From contig NZ_JAPTNL010000011.1 of assembly GCF_026891095.1 (NCBI RefSeq), forward strand, positions 61,819 through 125,818: a stretch of DNA of 64,000 nucleotides. Direction: 5' to 3'. The notes beneath the pieces were generated by a model. That model searched no databases and was not told the origin of the DNA. It was given only the letters and a program-made list of their open reading frames with translations. Position numbers and translations under genes: made by a program. Positions within the stretch are counted from its first letter, which is position 1. Every line of letters starts with the position of its first letter. Origin of the DNA: Roseovarius salincola. Its GTDB lineage: Bacteria; Pseudomonadota; Alphaproteobacteria; Rhodobacterales; Rhodobacteraceae. This document shows, piece after piece, positions 1 to 8,135 of this stretch.

Positions 1-1
1 C

Positions 2-526
2 ATCGTCAACGGCTACAGGCTCGGCGACCCGCTCGACCCCGAAACCACCATCGGCCCGATGGCCAATGCCCGTTTCGCCGCCGAAGTGCGCGCCCAGATA
101 TCCGAGGCCTGCGACGGTGGCGCAACCGCCCATATCGACACCTTCCCGCAGGATGACGGCGGCACATACCTGACGCCCCAGATCCTGACCGGCGTCACCC
201 ACGAGATGCGCGTCATGCGCGACGAAAGTTTCGGCCCCGTGGTCGGCATCATGCCGGTGCGCGACGACGCGCAGGCCATCGCGCTGATGAATGACAGCCC
301 CTTCGGCCTCACCGCCTCGCTCTGGACCGCGGATGCGGCGCGCGCGGCGCGGATCGGCGACGCCATCGAGACCGGCACGATCTTCATGAACCGGGCCGAT
401 TACCTCGATCCGGCGCTCTGCTGGACCGGCTGCAAAAGCACCGGCCGGGGCGGCGCGCTCTCGGTCATCGGCTATCACAACCTCACCCGCCCGAAATCCT
501 ACCACCTCAAGAAGGTCACATCATGA
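2..526 (+). CDS. Aldehyde dehydrogenase, C-terminal part (truncated by window edge)
   Basis: Open from the first bases of the window to a TGA at 524-526, so the N-terminal NAD-binding part and the catalytic Cys/Glu are outside. The visible ~174 residues match the end of the NAD(P)-dependent aldehyde dehydrogenase family: a DESFGPVVGI segment (the conserved E/D-x-FGPV motif), a segment of the NDSPFGLTASLW type, then GTIFMNRADY and a C-terminal SGR-like STGRGG. The stop overlaps the start of the next gene by 4 bp (ATGA), so the two are translationally coupled and probably act in sequence on an alcohol/aldehyde pair. The substrate cannot be told from this fragment. Confidence 0.9.
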   Translation: MVNGYRLGDPLDPETTIGPMANARFAAEVRAQISEACDGGATAHIDTFPQDDGGTYLTPQILTGVTHEMRVMRDESFGPVVGIMPVRDDAQAIALMNDSPFGLTASLWTADAARAARIGDAIETGTIFMNRADYLDPALCWTGCKSTGRGGALSVIGYHNLTRPKSYHLKKVTS

Positions 527-1668
527 GCCTCACCGCAAACTGGTCCTATCCGACCGCCATCCGCTTTGGCGCAGGCCGCATCGCGGAACTGCCCGACGCC
601 TGCCGCCAGTCGTCGATCACCAAACCCCTGCTCGTGACCGACCGCGGGCTTGCCGGGCTGCCAATTACCGCACAGGCGCTCGACGTCCTGCGCGAGGCCG
701 GGCTTGATGCCGGGCTGTTCGCCGATGTCGATCCCAACCCCAATGAAACCAACCTCGCCGCCGGTGTCGCCGCCTATAACGCGGGCGGCCATGACGGCGT
801 GATCGCCTTTGGCGGCGGCTCGGGGCTCGATCTGGGCAAATGCGTGGCCTTCATGGCCGGCCAGACCCGCCCGGTCTGGGATTTCGAGGATATCGGCGAT
901 TGGTGGACCCGCGCCGATGCCGACGCCATCGCGCCCATCATCGCGGTGCCCACCACCGCCGGAACCGGCTCCGAAGTGGGCCGCGCGGGCGTGCTGACCA
1001 ATTCCGAAACCCACGAGAAGAAAATCATCTTCCACCCCAAAATGCTGCCCGCCGTGGTGATCTGCGACCCCGAACTGACCGTCGGCATGCCGCGCGCCAT
1101 CACTGCCGGGACCGGGCTTGACGCCTTCGCCCATTGCGTCGAGGCGTTCTCCTCGCCGCATTACCACCCGATGAGCCAGGGCATCGCGCTCGAAGGGATG
1201 CGGCTGGTGGTCGAATACCTGCCGCGCGCCTATGAGGACGGCACCGATATCGAGGCCCGCGCCCAGATGATGAGCGCCGCCGCCATGGGCGCCACCGCCT
1301 TTCAGAAGGGGCTTGGCGCGATCCATGCCATGAGCCACCCCATTGGCGCACATTTCAACACCCATCACGGCACCACCAACGCCGTCTGCATGCCCGCCGT
1401 TCTGGACCTCAACGAACCGATGATCGCCGCGCGCTTCGACCTTGCCGCGAGCTACCTGGGGATCGAAGGCGGCTACAAGGGCTTCCGCGCCTTTGTCGAC
1501 AGCTTCAACGACCGCCTTGGCGTGCCCAAGGGGCTGGCCGCGCTTGGCGTGAACGAAGCCGCCATTCCCGATCTGGTCAAAGGCGCGATCAAGGACCCGT
1601 CCTGCGGCGGCAATCCGGTGAAACTGACCGAAGAGAACCTGACCGCGCTCTTCCGCGCGGCGATGTAA
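523..1668 (+). CDS. Iron-containing alcohol dehydrogenase
   Basis: 381 residues, the usual length for group III (Fe-type) alcohol dehydrogenases. An N-terminal Rossmann-like domain carries the GGGSGLDLGK nucleotide loop near residue 95. The C-terminal helical domain carries the metal site. By alignment with FucO-type enzymes the ligands are D200 and H204 (in GLDAFAHCVEAF), H268 (AIHAMSH) and H282, all present. It would interconvert an alcohol and an aldehyde with NAD(H) in the cytoplasm. The start overlaps the stop of the aldehyde dehydrogenase (ATGA), which points to an alcohol-to-acid oxidation pair; the substrate is unknown. Confidence 0.92.
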   Translation: MSLTANWSYPTAIRFGAGRIAELPDACRQSSITKPLLVTDRGLAGLPITAQALDVLREAGLDAGLFADVDPNPNETNLAAGVAAYNAGGHDGVIAFGGGSGLDLGKCVAFMAGQTRPVWDFEDIGDWWTRADADAIAPIIAVPTTAGTGSEVGRAGVLTNSETHEKKIIFHPKMLPAVVICDPELTVGMPRAITAGTGLDAFAHCVEAFSSPHYHPMSQGIALEGMRLVVEYLPRAYEDGTDIEARAQMMSAAAMGATAFQKGLGAIHAMSHPIGAHFNTHHGTTNAVCMPAVLDLNEPMIAARFDLAASYLGIEGGYKGFRAFVDSFNDRLGVPKGLAALGVNEAAIPDLVKGAIKDPSCGGNPVKLTEENLTALFRAAM

Positions 1669-1720
1669 GCAGACCGGGGCGGGCAGGTGCTGTCCGCCCC
1701 CGCCCTTCCCCGGTTTCGCA

Positions 1721-4700
1721 TCAATGGAAATCCCGGCTTGGAAACAGCCGCTTGGCCTGCTCGCGCGGATGGCGCGCGCGCGGCGGATAGCGCGCGGGGC
1801 GGGGCGCGTCGTCGGCCTCTGGCCGGGTGACGCCGACCGCCTCGTCCAGCGGATGCCCCAGTTCGGCGAGGCGCGGCGACAGGTCTTCGACCTGCTGCGC
1901 GATCACATGCACGATGATGCCCTCGCGCTGAAGATAACCGCGCACCCGCAACAGCCGCCCCCCCATGACGACCCGGCGGAATTGCTCGTATATCCTGGGC
2001 CAGACCACGATATTCGACACCCCGGTCTCATCTTCCAGCGTCAGGAATATCACCTCCGACGAGGTGCCGGGGCGCTGGCGCGTGATGACCAGCCCGCAGA
2101 CGCTCACCTGTTTCAGCGGCGTTGTCGCCAACCGGTCATGCGGCGTCAGGTCAGGGATCGCCGGGCGCAGGATCTCCATCGGATGCGCCCGCAGGGTCAG
2201 CCGCGTCGAGACGTAATCCTCCACCACCTCCTCGCCCAGATGCATCGCCGGCAGCTCGACCACCGGCTCGCGGATCGCCTCGCCGTCGATCGGGTCGTTG
2301 AACAGCGGCAGCGGCGCCTGCCCGCGCACCGCCTTCACCTGCCAGAGCGCATCGCGCCGGGTCAGCCCCATATCGGCAAAGGCATCCGCCTCGGCCAGCC
2401 GCGCCAGCACCGCGGGCGCGATCCCCGCCCTCAGCCAGACCGCCTCGGGATCGCGATAGCCATTGCCGCGCGCCGCGACGATCCAGCCCGCATCCTCCTC
2501 GCGCAGACCCTTGATCTGGCGAAACCCCAGCCGCAAGGCCAGCCGCCCGTCGGCGCGCCGCTCCAGCAGATTGTCCCAGCCGCTCGCATTCACGCAGACC
2601 GGCCGCACCTCCACATGATGCTCGCGCAGATCGCGCACGATCTGGGCGGGCGCATAGAACCCCATCGGCTGCGCATTCAGCAGCGCACAGGCAAAGACCG
2701 CCGGATGATGGCATTTCAGCCAGGCCGAGACATAGGCCAGCATGGCAAACGCCGCCGCGTGGCTTTCGGGAAAACCGTAATCGGCAAAGCCCTCGATCTG
2801 GTCGAAACAGCGCTCCGCCACCGCCTGGCTGTAGCCATTGCCCAGCATCCCGGCGATGAACTTGTCCCTGAACGTGCCGATCGTGCCCATCCGCCGGAAC
2901 GAGGCCAGCGAGCGGCGCAGATGGTCGGCCTCTTCGGCCGTGAACCCGGCCCCGACCACCGCGATCTGCATCGCCTGCTCCTGAAACAGCGGCACGCCAA
3001 GGGTACGCCGCGTCACCTCTGCCAGCGCATCGCCGAAGGGCTCAGGGCGCTCCAGCCCCTGGCGCCGCCTGATATAGGGCTGCACCATGCCACCCTGGAT
3101 CGGACCGGGGCGCACGATGGCCACCTCGATCACCAGGTCATAGAAGGTCGCAGGCTTCATCCGGGGCAGGAAATTCATCTGCGCGCGGCTTTCCACCTGG
3201 AACACGCCCACCGCATCTGCCCGTTGCAGCATCTCATAGGTCGCCGGGTCCTCCTGCGGGACGCTCTCGATGGTCATGCGCTGGCCCTCATGCCGCTCCA
3301 GCAGGTCAAAGGCCTTGCGGATACAGGTCAGCATCCCCAGCGACAGGATATCGATCTTGAGAATGCCCAGCGTGTCGATATCGTCCTTGTCCCACTCGAT
3401 GACGGTGCGATCCTCCATCGCCGCGTTCTCGATCGGGCACAGCTCATCCAGCCGCCCCCGCGTGATGACAAACCCGCCCACATGCTGCGACAGATGCCGC
3501 GGAAAGCCGATGATCTCGCCGATCAGGCGGATGGTCTGCGCCAGCCTGCGATCCTCGGGATCAAGCCCCAGCTCCCGGATCCGCTCGGGCTCCGCCCCGC
3601 CATTCGACATGCCCCAGATCTGCCCCGACAGGTTGGCCGTCACATCCTGGCTGAGGCCCATCACCTTGCCCACTTCCCGGATCGCCGCCCGGCTGCGGAA
3701 ATGAATGACCGTGGCGCATAGCCCCGCCCGGTGGCGACCGTAGCGTTCATAGATCCACTGAATCACCTCCTCGCGCCGCTCATGCTCGAAATCCACGTCG
3801 ATATCGGGCGGCTCGCCCCGGTATTTCGAGATGAACCGCTCGACCACCATGGCGATCTGGTCCGGCCCCACATCGGTGATCCCGAGCAGGTAACACAGGA
3901 TAGAATTCGCCGCCGAGCCGCGCCCCTGGCACAGGATGCCCCGCGAACGCGCATAACAGACGATATCGTGAACGGTCAGGAAATAGGCCGCGAAACCCAG
4001 CTCCCCGACCAGCTTCAATTCCTTTTCCAACAGCGCATGCACCCGTTCGGGCGCGTCGCCGCGCGGATAACGCCGCTTCACCCCCTCGCGCGCCAGCCTG
4101 TCCAGCCGCGCCTGCGGGGTCTCGCCCCCGGACATCTCGTCGGGATATTCATAGCTCAGCTCGCTCAGGCAGAAACTGCACCGCGCGGCGATCTCCAGCG
4201 TGCGGCGCAACGCGGCGGGATGATCGCGAAACACCCGCGCCATGTCGTCATGCCCCTTCAGGCGCCGCTCGGCATTGGGCAGCGCGCGGGTGCCGATCTC
4301 GTCGATGGTGATATGTTCGCGCATGCAGGTCAGCACATCCGCCAGCTGGCGGCGCGCGGCCCGGTGCATCAGCACATCGCCCACCGCCACCATCGGCGCC
4401 GAGGCCCGGTGCGCCAGCCGCGCACAGGCCCGCAGATAGGCCTGATCCGACCCGTCATAGCGCGGCGCAGCGCCCAGAAACACATGCCCCGGAAACCGCC
4501 GCTGCATCTTTTGCAAAGGCCCCAGCACCCCCGACAGCCGCCCCTGCGGCAGCGCCACAAGGATCATCCCCGCGCAGCCCTCCAGCAGATCGGCAAGGTC
4601 CAGGTGGCATTCCCCCTTCCCGGCCCGCCGCTTGCCCAGGGTCAACAGCCGGGTCAGCCGCTGATACCCCGCCCTTTCGCAAGGCAGCGCAAGCCACTCC

Positions 4701-5035
4701 ACCGGACTGTCGCGCAACACAAGACGACAGCCCGTGATCAGCCGCGGCAGGCGCGGCGCTTCGGGCCGTGCGATCGGCGCCGCCTGCCCCACCTCCTGAC
4801 GCGAACAGGGGTCGATCCGGTGCTGCGAGCGTATCCGTATCGCCGCCTCGTCCGCCTCGCGCCGCAACGCCTTCAGCGCCGCATAAGCCCGCACCACACC
4901 GGCCAGCGAATTGCGGTCGGTGATGGCGATCGCCTCAAGCCCCAGCGCCGCCGCGCGCGTCACCATCTCTTCGGGATGCGACGCGCCGGTCAGAAAGGTG
5001 AAATTCGTGGTCACGCAAAGTTCCGCATAGCTCAT
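1721..5035 (-). CDS. dnaE2: Error-prone DNA polymerase III alpha-like subunit DnaE2 (ImuC)
   Basis: 1104 residues, typical for DnaE2. The N-terminus is a PHP domain (YAELCVTTNFTFLTGASHPE). The polymerase core contains the acidic PDIDVDFEHERR motif near residue 415, followed by an OB-fold region near the end (VCGLVITRQRPGTSSEVIF). The C-terminus lacks the beta/tau-binding extension of replicative DnaE1 and ends in the DnaE2-typical RLFPSRDFH. It performs translesion synthesis after DNA damage together with ImuA and ImuB. Its ATG overlaps the imuB stop by 4 bp, so it is the last gene of the imuA-imuB-dnaE2 operon under the LexA site upstream of imuA. Confidence 0.96.
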   Translation of the reverse strand: MSYAELCVTTNFTFLTGASHPEEMVTRAAALGLEAIAITDRNSLAGVVRAYAALKALRREADEAAIRIRSQHRIDPCSRQEVGQAAPIARPEAPRLPRLITGCRLVLRDSPVEWLALPCERAGYQRLTRLLTLGKRRAGKGECHLDLADLLEGCAGMILVALPQGRLSGVLGPLQKMQRRFPGHVFLGAAPRYDGSDQAYLRACARLAHRASAPMVAVGDVLMHRAARRQLADVLTCMREHITIDEIGTRALPNAERRLKGHDDMARVFRDHPAALRRTLEIAARCSFCLSELSYEYPDEMSGGETPQARLDRLAREGVKRRYPRGDAPERVHALLEKELKLVGELGFAAYFLTVHDIVCYARSRGILCQGRGSAANSILCYLLGITDVGPDQIAMVVERFISKYRGEPPDIDVDFEHERREEVIQWIYERYGRHRAGLCATVIHFRSRAAIREVGKVMGLSQDVTANLSGQIWGMSNGGAEPERIRELGLDPEDRRLAQTIRLIGEIIGFPRHLSQHVGGFVITRGRLDELCPIENAAMEDRTVIEWDKDDIDTLGILKIDILSLGMLTCIRKAFDLLERHEGQRMTIESVPQEDPATYEMLQRADAVGVFQVESRAQMNFLPRMKPATFYDLVIEVAIVRPGPIQGGMVQPYIRRRQGLERPEPFGDALAEVTRRTLGVPLFQEQAMQIAVVGAGFTAEEADHLRRSLASFRRMGTIGTFRDKFIAGMLGNGYSQAVAERCFDQIEGFADYGFPESHAAAFAMLAYVSAWLKCHHPAVFACALLNAQPMGFYAPAQIVRDLREHHVEVRPVCVNASGWDNLLERRADGRLALRLGFRQIKGLREEDAGWIVAARGNGYRDPEAVWLRAGIAPAVLARLAEADAFADMGLTRRDALWQVKAVRGQAPLPLFNDPIDGEAIREPVVELPAMHLGEEVVEDYVSTRLTLRAHPMEILRPAIPDLTPHDRLATTPLKQVSVCGLVITRQRPGTSSEVIFLTLEDETGVSNIVVWPRIYEQFRRVVMGGRLLRVRGYLQREGIIVHVIAQQVEDLSPRLAELGHPLDEAVGVTRPEADDAPRPARYPPRARHPREQAKRLFPSRDFH

Positions 5036-6519
5036 GCGAATTCCCCCTGCACGAACCAGCCCGGCCTTTGGGGCGTATGAAACAGCCAGAGCCGCCGCCC
5101 CTGCCGGGTCTCCACATGCCAGTAATCGCGCAGGCCAGAACGCCAGTTGTCATCCTCCAGCCACCATTCCGGCGCGATCCTCTCCGGCCCCGTGGCCCGC
5201 GCCGTCACAAGCCGCATCCGCCGCCAGCGGAAATGCTGCGGCGGGCGCGGCCCGCTGCCCGCGATCGGCTCGGGCGCGAACAGGCGCAACGGACGCGGGC
5301 GCAAACTGACCCAAGACCCCTCCGGCCGGCTGTAAGCCGCCGGGGCGACGATGAAACCGCGCTCGGGGATATGGCTGTCGGCGGGCAGGAAACGGCGGAT
5401 ATTCTCCAGCCCGATCCGGGTGCCCAAACGGCTGACCAGATCGTCCAGCCGCGCGCGGCTGTCGGTGGAAACATGGCTCAGCTGCTGCACCGGCAAGGGC
5501 TCGACCCGCGTCGCCTCCAGCCGCATCTGGTCGATCCCGTAACCCGCTTCCACCTTGCCCACGCCGCGCTCGAACAGCGGCAGGATACGGGCCGGGTCGC
5601 GCAATGGGCGCGCCAGCCGCAATTCCACGCTCTGCGCCTCCTGATCGACCCGGCGCAGCGTCAGGCACAGCGCCCGCGCGCCCGCCTCCTGCGCCTTCAG
5701 CCTGTCGCAGACCCGCTCCAGAAGCCGCGCCGCGCCCGCCATCACATCGCCCTGCAAGCCAATCGGTTCGGGCAGGGTCATGCGCACGCCGTAATGGGGC
5801 GGCTCGGCCAGCGGGGTGATCTGCTCCGGCTGGCGGCCCAGCGCCTGATCCAGCCGCAACAGCGGCTCCGGCCCGAACCGGCGCGCCAGCGGCGCGCGCG
5901 CCGTGGCCTCCAACTCGGCAATGCTGCGCAATCCCAGCCGTTGCAGGGCGGTGACGGTGCCCTCGTCCAGCCGCAGCGCGGCGACCGGCAGCGCCCCCAG
6001 CGCCGCCATCGGCGCGCCCGGCGCGGCCAGCCCTTCGCCATGACGCGCCAGCGCCCAGGCCGCGCCGCGCGTATCCGCCAGCCCGATCCGCCCCGAGACC
6101 CCGCCCCGCGCAAGCTGTTGGCGCATATCCGACAGCATCATTGCCTCGCCGCCGAACAGATGCGCCGCCCCGGTGATATCCAGCACCAGCCCCGAATCGC
6201 CCTCAAGGCCCACCCAGGGGCAATAGCGCGTCGCCCAGCGTCGCAGCACATGCAGGAATCGCATGTCGCCCCGCGGCTCCGCCGGGCGGCTTTGCAAATC
6301 GGGGCAGAACGCCCGCGCATCCGACACCGACATGCCCCGGTGCAGCCCCAGCCGCTCAGCCTGCGCATTGAGGCAATATATGCGGTTGGCATTGTTCTGC
6401 TTCAGCGTCAGGGCAAACGGCCCGTCAACCGGATGCGCGCGCAGAACCCGGTCGCTCGCCAACCGGGGAAACCACATCGAGACGACGCGACGCCCTATCC
6501 CATCGAACATGCCAGACAC
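5032..6519 (-). CDS. imuB: ImuB, Y-family polymerase-like protein of the SOS mutasome
   Basis: 495 residues if started at the first ATG; GTG or ATG codons a few residues downstream (before WFPRLASDR) are alternatives. The fold is that of Y-family polymerases, but the catalytic acidic residues are absent: the first motif reads VSMWFPRLASDR instead of a DxDxFF type, and the second reads GDSGLVLDITG instead of SxDE. This is the known ImuB signature. ImuB is regarded as the adaptor linking DnaE2 and ImuA to the beta clamp. It overlaps dnaE2 downstream by 4 bp and imuA upstream by up to 95 bp, indicating tight coupling in one operon. Confidence 0.94.
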   Translation of the reverse strand: MSGMFDGIGRRVVSMWFPRLASDRVLRAHPVDGPFALTLKQNNANRIYCLNAQAERLGLHRGMSVSDARAFCPDLQSRPAEPRGDMRFLHVLRRWATRYCPWVGLEGDSGLVLDITGAAHLFGGEAMMLSDMRQQLARGGVSGRIGLADTRGAAWALARHGEGLAAPGAPMAALGALPVAALRLDEGTVTALQRLGLRSIAELEATARAPLARRFGPEPLLRLDQALGRQPEQITPLAEPPHYGVRMTLPEPIGLQGDVMAGAARLLERVCDRLKAQEAGARALCLTLRRVDQEAQSVELRLARPLRDPARILPLFERGVGKVEAGYGIDQMRLEATRVEPLPVQQLSHVSTDSRARLDDLVSRLGTRIGLENIRRFLPADSHIPERGFIVAPAAYSRPEGSWVSLRPRPLRLFAPEPIAGSGPRPPQHFRWRRMRLVTARATGPERIAPEWWLEDDNWRSGLRDYWHVETRQGRRLWLFHTPQRPGWFVQGEFA

Positions 6520-7006
6520 CCAATGTTCCTGCTTTGTTCTTGATAATTTCCCATGCCATCAGAGTCGAGTCCTGCGCATCGAAAACCGGCGCGCAGCGCC
6601 AGCGGGTTTCGGCCGCGTTGCTGCCCATCTCCTCGGAAATCAGGCACAGCCCGGTCGTGTCCCCGTCCTTCGCCGCAAGCTGCAAGCGCCGCCCGGCGGT
6701 CAGGGTCAAGGGCTGGCTCAACTCGATCACCACCAGCGGGATCGCCCCGTCGCGCAAGGTTTCTTCCGCCACGCCAAGGGCTTCCAGCTGGGTCTTCACC
6801 TGCGCGACCAGCACTTTCGCAGGGTCGCAAAAAGCGCTCAGCCCGACCGGGTTGAGCACCTCGGGGCGCCAGGTCTCGTGGATCCACAACACATCCGACG
6901 CCGCCCGCGCGGCGGTGATCGCGGCAAAGCCGCTCGCCCCGGCCCCGCACGCCTCATGGACACGGGCCTTTCGCAAGGGAAACGAGTCGAAAAGATCGGA
7001 CATCAT
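6425..7006 (-). CDS. imuA: ImuA, RecA/SulA-like component of the SOS mutasome
   Basis: About 193 residues when started at the paired ATGs at 7006/7003. A longer reading from 7054 would place the start upstream of the LexA box, so it is rejected. The protein has the ImuA pattern: an N-terminal helix (DLFDSFPLRKARVHEACG), a RecA-like core (VLWIHETWRPEVLNPVGL) and a strand pair ending in a basic tail (HVRWDRASRRLDVV). It works with ImuB and DnaE2 in damage-induced mutagenesis. It is the first gene of the operon, 7 bp downstream of a perfect GAAC-N7-GAAC site, so induction by DNA damage is expected. Confidence 0.92.
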   Translation of the reverse strand: MMSDLFDSFPLRKARVHEACGAGASGFAAITAARAASDVLWIHETWRPEVLNPVGLSAFCDPAKVLVAQVKTQLEALGVAEETLRDGAIPLVVIELSQPLTLTAGRRLQLAAKDGDTTGLCLISEEMGSNAAETRWRCAPVFDAQDSTLMAWEIIKNKAGTLGVWHVRWDRASRRLDVVSPVGERPGSARASG

Positions 7007-7012
7007 GAATCC

Positions 7013-7027
7013 GAACATAACGTGAAC
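7013..7027 (-). promoter_or_regulatory. LexA (SOS) box upstream of imuA
   Basis: Plus strand GAACATAACGTGAAC, a perfect match to the alphaproteobacterial LexA consensus GAAC-N7-GAAC (GTTC-N7-GTTC on the coding strand). It ends 7 bp before the imuA ATG at 7006, so bound LexA would block either the promoter or early transcription. Site and spacing are seen directly; repression by LexA is known for this cassette in related bacteria and inferred here. Confidence 0.88.
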
Positions 7028-7069
7028 ATTTGGCATTTCAACGAGGCGATGCACACCCTGCGCCGCGCC

Positions 7070-8113
7070 TCAGCCCACCGCCAGCAGGTCCAGCCAGATC
7101 AGCGCCGCCAGCACCAGCCCGGCCAGGAAAAGCGTCTCGGCCACGATCAGCGCGATCGCGCCGCCCCCCACCTGGATCACGTTGCGCAGGTCGGTCTTCA
7201 TCCCCACCGCCGCGATCGCCGCCAGCAGCGCCCAGGATGACAGCTTCGCCAGGAACACGCCCGCCGCCTGCGGAATGAGCCCGAATGAATTCAGCCCCGC
7301 CAGCACCAGGAACCCCAGCACGAATCCAGGTATGATCGGCGGGCGCTTTTCGCCCGCGCCGCTTTCGGGGTCGCGCCACCACAGCGCGATCAGCACCACC
7401 ACCGGCGCCAGGAACGACACCCGGATCAGCTTGACCAGGGTCGAGGTCTCCCCGGCCGTGTCGGAAATCGAGAACCCCGCCCCGACCACCTGCGCCACGT
7501 CATGCACCGTCGCCCCGATAAAGGCCCCTGCCGTCAGCTCGTCAAAGCCCAGCGCATTGGTCAGGATCGGGTAAAGGATCATCGCCAGCGTCGACAGCAC
7601 CGTCACCCCCAGCACCGTGAACAACAGGTTGCGCTCGGATCGCTCGTCCTTGGGCAGCACCGCCGCGATCGCCATCGCCGCCGAGGCCCCGCAGATCGCC
7701 ACCGACCCGGCCGTCAGGATCGCAAAGCGCGGCCCCTGCCCGATCAGCCGCGCGAAAACCACGCCGAAAAGGATCGTCGCGACCACCCCGGCCACCAGCA
7801 GCGCTATCATCCCCCAGCCAAGCGAGGTCAGCATCTCGACGCTGATCCGCGCCCCCAGGATCGCCACACCGAAACGCAGCACCGTGCGCGCGGTGAACCC
7901 GATACCCTCCGCCGTCGGCCCCGGCTCGCTCAGGAAATTCAGCGCGATCCCGAACAGCAGCGCCATCAGCATCGCCGGCGCGCCGTAATGCTCGGCCACG
8001 AACTGCGCCGCCAGCGCCACCAGCAGCGCCACCATCATGCCGGGAAACAGCCCGCGCACCCGCGCGACCATGCGTTGCCCGGGGTCGGGGCCTTCAAACC
8101 AGGATTTCATCAT
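7070..8113 (-). CDS. YeiH/PSE-family membrane protein (putative sulfate exporter, UPF0324)
   Basis: 347 residues, almost entirely hydrophobic, with about ten predicted membrane segments. Family features are MALLFGIALNFLSEP near the N-terminus, GFTARTVLRFGVAILGARIS, and a TAGSVAICGASAAMAIA repeat region, as in the YeiH / putative sulfate exporter family. Biochemical function in that family is weakly established. Two adjacent ATGs (8113, 8110) follow a GAGGAC ribosome-binding site; 8110 has the better spacing. It lies 22 bp downstream of the GMC dehydrogenase on the same strand, so the two are probably cotranscribed. This gives a possible link to export of an oxidised sulfur product. Confidence 0.85.
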   Translation of the reverse strand: MMKSWFEGPDPGQRMVARVRGLFPGMMVALLVALAAQFVAEHYGAPAMLMALLFGIALNFLSEPGPTAEGIGFTARTVLRFGVAILGARISVEMLTSLGWGMIALLVAGVVATILFGVVFARLIGQGPRFAILTAGSVAICGASAAMAIAAVLPKDERSERNLLFTVLGVTVLSTLAMILYPILTNALGFDELTAGAFIGATVHDVAQVVGAGFSISDTAGETSTLVKLIRVSFLAPVVVLIALWWRDPESGAGEKRPPIIPGFVLGFLVLAGLNSFGLIPQAAGVFLAKLSSWALLAAIAAVGMKTDLRNVIQVGGGAIALIVAETLFLAGLVLAALIWLDLLAVG

Positions 8114-8135
8114 GTCCTCGCAGCTTGCTTGGGTC

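Noticed and set aside
1724..6543. Long plus-strand open frames opposite dnaE2 and imuB
   Set aside because: Arg/Pro/Gln-rich shadow translations without domains; the minus-strand genes are clear family members.
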